Below are positions 5,321 through 7,437 of a stretch of DNA of 7,437 nt, in pieces. A program made the position numbers and the translations under genes. The stretch's first letter is position 1, and each line of letters starts with the position of its first letter. The stretch comes from Hyphomicrobiales bacterium. Lineage in GTDB: Bacteria; Pseudomonadota; Alphaproteobacteria; Rhizobiales; Hyphomicrobiaceae. The stretch covers positions 1 through 7,437 of the forward strand of contig JAFKKW010000415.1 in NCBI GenBank assembly GCA_017304275.1, in the 5' to 3' direction. The notes beneath the pieces were generated by a model. The model was not told where the DNA came from. It made no database searches and saw nothing but the letters and a program-made list of their open reading frames with translations.

Positions 5321-6019
5321 CTACCTCGAGGCTTGCAGGGCGTCCCCTGCTACGCTCGCGAGCTTCGCGAGCAACTCGCCGGAGATGCGGCCCGTCTGCT
5401 TGAGCTTTCGGTCTGTCTCGAACTTCCGGATCGCACGTCTGGTGGCGTCGTTCAAGCGTCCGTCGGGCAGCGTGGTCACGTAGCCGAGTTGGCGGAAGGC
5501 GCGCTGGACGGCGCGGATCACCACCTCGGCCTCGGGGCCGGGCGGGATCGCGTCGGCGGCGCCCGCGCCGCGGATGTCCGCCGATCCCAGCACGAGATGC
5601 TGCAGCAAGGCCTCGCGCGGCTCGGCCGTCAGGGGAAGCCCGGAGTCACTCTCGTAGGCCATGATGGCGCCGCGCGTCACGAGCCCGGCGACGCCGTCAA
5701 CAGCCCCCGTCTCGTAGCCCTTGGCCTTGAGCTCGCGTTGCACGGCGCGCACGAGATCGGTGCGATCGGCCGTTTCCGGCAGCGGCTTGACGGCTCCGGT
5801 TTCGATGCGCGGGACGACGGGATCGCGGCGGGCGGCGGTTCTCTGCGCGCCGTCCGGAGCCTGCCCGGTCTGGTCGCTCCAGCCGGAGGGGGCGTCGCGC
5901 GCGGGGGCGAGGCCGGCCAACTGACGGCTCGGCGGCTGCAGGACGAAGATGTTGGTCACCATCGCGCCCGTCAGCACTGTAAAGGCCAGGAACGCAAACC
6001 TCACTGCTGACGGCGACAT
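5321..6019 (-). CDS. Membrane-anchored protein with two peptidoglycan-binding repeats
   Basis: A 232-aa protein with an N-terminal signal-anchor (about 7-28), a Pro/Ala/Arg/Asp-rich linker (29-85) and two PG_binding_1-like domains (about 88-140 and 165-221). Domain 1 reads VRAVQRELKAKGYETGAVDG and ends with a T-R-x-AI-x-AYE segment. Domain 2 reads IRAVQRAFRQLGY, DGRLNDATRRAIRKFE and LLAKLA. Both have the L/V-Q-xx-L-xx-x-GY and D-G-x-xx-x-T-R-x-AI features of the family. No catalytic domain is present, so it is probably a non-enzymatic, periplasmic cell-wall-binding protein held in the inner membrane. ATG 6019 is preferred over TTG 6043 (8 extra residues), which has no ribosome site. A perfect CtrA-type box lies 49-64 bp upstream. 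DUF1491 follows in the same direction. Confidence 0.87.
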   Translation of the reverse strand: MSPSAVRFAFLAFTVLTGAMVTNIFVLQPPSRQLAGLAPARDAPSGWSDQTGQAPDGAQRTAARRDPVVPRIETGAVKPLPETADRTDLVRAVQRELKAKGYETGAVDGVAGLVTRGAIMAYESDSGLPLTAEPREALLQHLVLGSADIRGAGAADAIPPGPEAEVVIRAVQRAFRQLGYVTTLPDGRLNDATRRAIRKFETDRKLKQTGRISGELLAKLASVAGDALQASR

Positions 6020-6067
6020 CTTCCCGGCCCGTGGTTTCGGCAAGTGGGGAGTATCGGGACACGGCCG

Positions 6068-6083
6068 TTAAGATCCCGTTAAC
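6068..6083. promoter_or_regulatory. Perfect CtrA-type box upstream of the peptidoglycan-binding protein gene
   Basis: TTAA-GATCCCG-TTAAC is an exact match to TTAA-N7-TTAA(C), and the minus strand also reads TTAA-N7-TTAAC. It lies 49 bp before the ATG at 6019, a typical promoter distance for CtrA regulation. A CcrM-type GANTC site (GAGTC, 6115-6119) lies nearby. It could instead act on the divergent DUF5330 gene, 192 bp away, but the minus-strand gene is closer. Confidence 0.7.
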
Positions 6084-6120
6084 CTGAGGGAAGTCTCTCG
6101 GCGCGCGTCATTCCGAGTCG

Positions 6121-6172
6121 ATAAAATTCATCTCAAATTTTCGATTAACTCGCTTAAATATCGTCTTAAATT
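6121..6172. promoter_or_regulatory. AT-rich block with three TTAA motifs between divergent genes
   Basis: TTAA occurs at 6145-6148, 6154-6157 and 6166-6169 (gaps of 5 and 8 bp). The last two lie in a direct repeat, CTTAAAT at 6153-6159 and 6165-6171. The gaps do not fit the CtrA N7 rule, so these would be half-sites at best. The block is the AT-rich centre of the 255-bp divergent gap and likely contains the DUF5330 promoter, about 105-150 bp before its start. Confidence 0.4.
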
Positions 6173-6274
6173 GTCGTCCGCAGCGCCGGGCTTCGTCAAA
6201 ATTTTTGCCGTAGCGTCCGGGACATCGGGGCCTTCCATCACGGCCTCAATGTTCATGACCGGAGCGTGTTGGCC

Positions 6275-6622
6275 ATGAGTCTGTTCAGGATTGCCGTCGT
6301 TCTTTCGCTCGGCGTCGCCGTCATGCCCTCCGATGAGGAGCAGCAAGCGGCGCTGTACCAGCGGGCCGCCACGGCTGCGCACTGGACGATCACGTATTGC
6401 GACCGCAACGCGGCACAGTGCGAGATGGCCGGCCACCTGTGGGACGGCTTCGTGCGCAAGGCCCAGTTCGCCGGCAAGCTCGCCTACGACGTGGCGATCG
6501 CCTCGTCCGAGACGCTGCGGCAGGATCCGCTGGCGCCGCAGCTCGCGAGCGATCGCGGCACGCTGCAGTCTGGAGACCTCGAGCCCACGTGGCGGAGCCC
6601 CAAGCGGCAGGGCGACATCTGA
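6275..6622 (+). CDS. DUF5330 family protein, small exported or membrane-anchored
   Basis: A 115-aa protein with a short hydrophobic N-terminus (MSLFRIAVVLSLGVAVMPSD) and then the DUF5330 signature: PSDEEQQAALYQRA, Y-C-DRNAAQ-C (Cys42 and Cys49), and a W-DGFVRKAQFAGKLAYD helix (56-72). The two cysteines could form a disulfide if the domain is periplasmic. The C-terminus is polar and probably disordered. The family is found in Hyphomicrobiales, has no known function, and is about this size. ATG 6275 is chosen over an in-frame TTG at 6266; GGAG (6261-6264) precedes it by 10 nt. It is divergent from the peptidoglycan-binding gene and lies 108 bp upstream of sufE, which may be read partly from its transcript. 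Confidence 0.82.
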   Translation: MSLFRIAVVLSLGVAVMPSDEEQQAALYQRAATAAHWTITYCDRNAAQCEMAGHLWDGFVRKAQFAGKLAYDVAIASSETLRQDPLAPQLASDRGTLQSGDLEPTWRSPKRQGDI

Positions 6623-6654
6623 TCCCTCTTTCTGCGGTTTTCTGCGCCGGGCAA

Positions 6655-6666
6655 AATCCCTATATG
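6655..6666 (+). promoter_or_regulatory. Possible separate -10 region for sufE
   Basis: The 108-bp gap before sufE contains ATCCCTATATG, with a TATATG hexamer at 6661-6666 about 65 bp before the ATG. Upstream at -35 spacing there is only TTTTCT (6638-6643 region), so the match is weak. It would allow sufE to be expressed independently of DUF5330. Confidence 0.25.
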
Positions 6667-6685
6667 TCCTTCGTCTTGGTTTGAT

Positions 6686-6711
6686 GCCGGGAGCGCGGCG
6701 GCGCGCCCGGC
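6686..6711 (+). other. GC-rich hairpin just before the sufE ribosome site
   Basis: GCCGGG (6686-6691) pairs with CCCGGC (6706-6711), and CGCG (6694-6697) with CGCG (6702-6705). This gives a 10-bp stem with a 2-nt bulge and a GCGG loop. The ribosome-binding GAGGG (6715-6719) begins three bases later. The position could affect translation of sufE, but such hairpins also arise by chance in DNA of this composition. Confidence 0.35.
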
Positions 6712-6730
6712 CGCGAGGGCTTTGGAATTC

Positions 6731-7153
6731 ATGACGATCGACACGCTCCAGTCCGACTTCGAGCTGCTCGACGACTGGGAGGACCGCTACCGCTACATCA
6801 TCGAGCTGGGGCGGGCGCTCCCGGCTTTCCCCGACGCCTTGCGGACGGAGGCGACGAAAGTGCGCGGGTGCACGAGCCAGGCGTGGCTCGTCAGCGAGGT
6901 GCAGCCGGGCGGCAACGGCTCCGGCCCCGTGTTGCATTTCCAGGGCGACAGCGATGCGCACATCGTGCGCGGCCTGGTCGCCATCCTGTTCGCGCTCTAC
7001 CAGGACAAGCCCGCGCGGGAGATCCTCGCGCTCGAGCCCGAGACGGTGTTCGACGCGCTCGGACTCAAAGAGCACCTGACCCCGCAGCGCTCGAACGGTC
7101 TCACCTCGATGGTGGCGCGCATCCGCGCCGATGCGCAGGCGGCGCTGGCGTGA
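6731..7153 (+). CDS. sufE: SufE, sulfur-acceptor protein for Fe-S cluster assembly
   Basis: A 140-aa cytoplasmic protein of the SufE/CsdE family. It accepts persulfide sulfur from the cysteine desulfurase SufS on a conserved cysteine, here Cys47 in TKVRGCTSQAW, and passes it to the SufBCD scaffold. Other family features are the N-terminal FELLDDWEDRYRYIIELG, LP-FP-A (29-36), the HIVRGLVAILFALYQDKP segment with its G-L-V/I-A pattern, and the C-terminal LT--RSNGLTSMVARIRADA. Length is normal. ATG 6731 has GAGGG 11 nt upstream; an in-frame TTG at 6722 is less likely. No other suf gene is in the window, so sufE is separate from any sufBCDS cluster here. The preceding gene, DUF5330, has no known link to Fe-S assembly. 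Confidence 0.93.
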   Translation: MTIDTLQSDFELLDDWEDRYRYIIELGRALPAFPDALRTEATKVRGCTSQAWLVSEVQPGGNGSGPVLHFQGDSDAHIVRGLVAILFALYQDKPAREILALEPETVFDALGLKEHLTPQRSNGLTSMVARIRADAQAALA

Positions 7154-7187
7154 AACGGCTTCCGATCGGATAGCTCCGCACCGTTAT

Positions 7188-7358
7188 CCCGCGCGTCATT
7201 GCGGAGCCATGCTTCGCATGGACGTGAGCGCAAGCGAAGACGGGGAACCCAGCGTAAGAGTTGCCGAAGGCGCGATAGATTTATTGCGATAGGAGCCTTG
7301 CGCTGGATTCCCGCTCTGTGCTCGGCTTCGCCGTCGCTTGGCGGGAATGACGGGCGTG
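7188..7358. repeat. Long imperfect palindromic intergenic repeat after sufE
   Basis: The ends pair as CGTCATT (7194-7200) with AATGACG (7346-7352). Inside, GGGAACCCAGCGTAAG (7243-7258) and CTTGCGCTGGATTCCC (7297-7312) pair at 14 of 16 positions. The left half also holds a perfect hairpin, CCATGC-TTC-GCATGG (7207-7221). The layout (terminal inverted repeats ending in TGACG/CGTCA, no coding capacity, about 160 bp) is that of a palindromic interspersed repeat or small MITE-like element. Its sequence family differs from the two copies at 3477 and 4289. Lying between convergent genes, it could also end transcription. Confidence 0.65.
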
Positions 7359-7375
7359 GGTGCGTGCGCGGGGCG

Positions 7376-7437
7376 TCAGTTGTCCGGTGCGGCGTCGCAA
7401 TCGCCGCTGTCGATGGCGGGGCGGTAGTCGGGGCTGC
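7376..7437 (-). CDS. 3' end of a minus-strand gene entering from the right (19 codons plus stop)
   Basis: On the minus strand the window opens in a frame that reads SPDYRPAIDSGDCDAAPDN and stops at TGA (7378-7376). Seventeen of the 19 codons end in G or C, as in the genes nearby, which is the main support. The tail is acidic with one cysteine. The product cannot be identified from this fragment. Its stop lies just beyond the palindromic repeat, and the gene is convergent with sufE. Confidence 0.5.
   Translation of the reverse strand, partial: SPDYRPAIDSGDCDAAPDN

Noticed and set aside
4877..6010. 377-aa plus-strand open frame opposite DUF1491 and the peptidoglycan-binding gene
   Set aside because: Antisense shadow spanning two real genes and their gap, with no family features.
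6128..7075. 315-aa minus-strand open frame opposite DUF5330 and sufE
   Set aside because: Antisense to two recognised genes and running through the AT-rich promoter region; no domain.

Overview
The window looks like ordinary high-GC chromosome from an alphaproteobacterium, most likely of the order Hyphomicrobiales (Rhizobiales). The evidence is the gene set (DUF1491, DUF5330, an 'IVLFPGVR'-type small protein, a separate SufE, and a split DUF1214/DUF1254 pair), two full-length CtrA-type boxes (TTAA-N7-TTAAC), and GC-rich palindromic repeats of the kind common in that order. There is no tRNA, rRNA, CRISPR array, transposase, phage gene or defence gene.

Layout. Positions 1-54 may hold the first 18 codons of a minus-strand gene running off the left edge. 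Positions 55-486 are a non-coding, AT-rich then hairpin-rich leader. Next come three plus-strand genes: a class A penicillin-binding protein (487-2757, start uncertain), a membrane-anchored DUF1214 protein (2761-3429) and a DUF1254-type membrane protein (3645-4238). A two-armed palindromic repeat lies before and after the DUF1254 gene. The plus-strand group ends in a 313-bp hairpin-rich convergent region.

The minus strand then carries a 63-aa conserved-looking protein (4552-4743), a DUF1491 protein (4907-5254) and a membrane-anchored protein with two peptidoglycan-binding repeats (5321-6019). The last two probably form one transcription unit. A perfect CtrA-type box lies upstream of the 63-aa gene (4843-4858) and another upstream of the peptidoglycan-binding gene (6068-6083). 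On the plus strand, a DUF5330 protein (6275-6622) and SufE (6731-7153) follow. SufE is trailed by a roughly 160-bp imperfect palindrome, and the last 62 bases carry the 3' end of a minus-strand gene.

Common thread. Several products are envelope-related: the penicillin-binding protein, the peptidoglycan-binding protein and three small anchored or exported proteins. The CtrA boxes suggest that at least two of the minus-strand genes follow the cell cycle. SufE is an unrelated housekeeping gene for Fe-S cluster assembly. I see no clear new biological system. The best leads are the paired CtrA boxes, the structured leader of the penicillin-binding protein gene, and the repeats around the DUF1254 gene.
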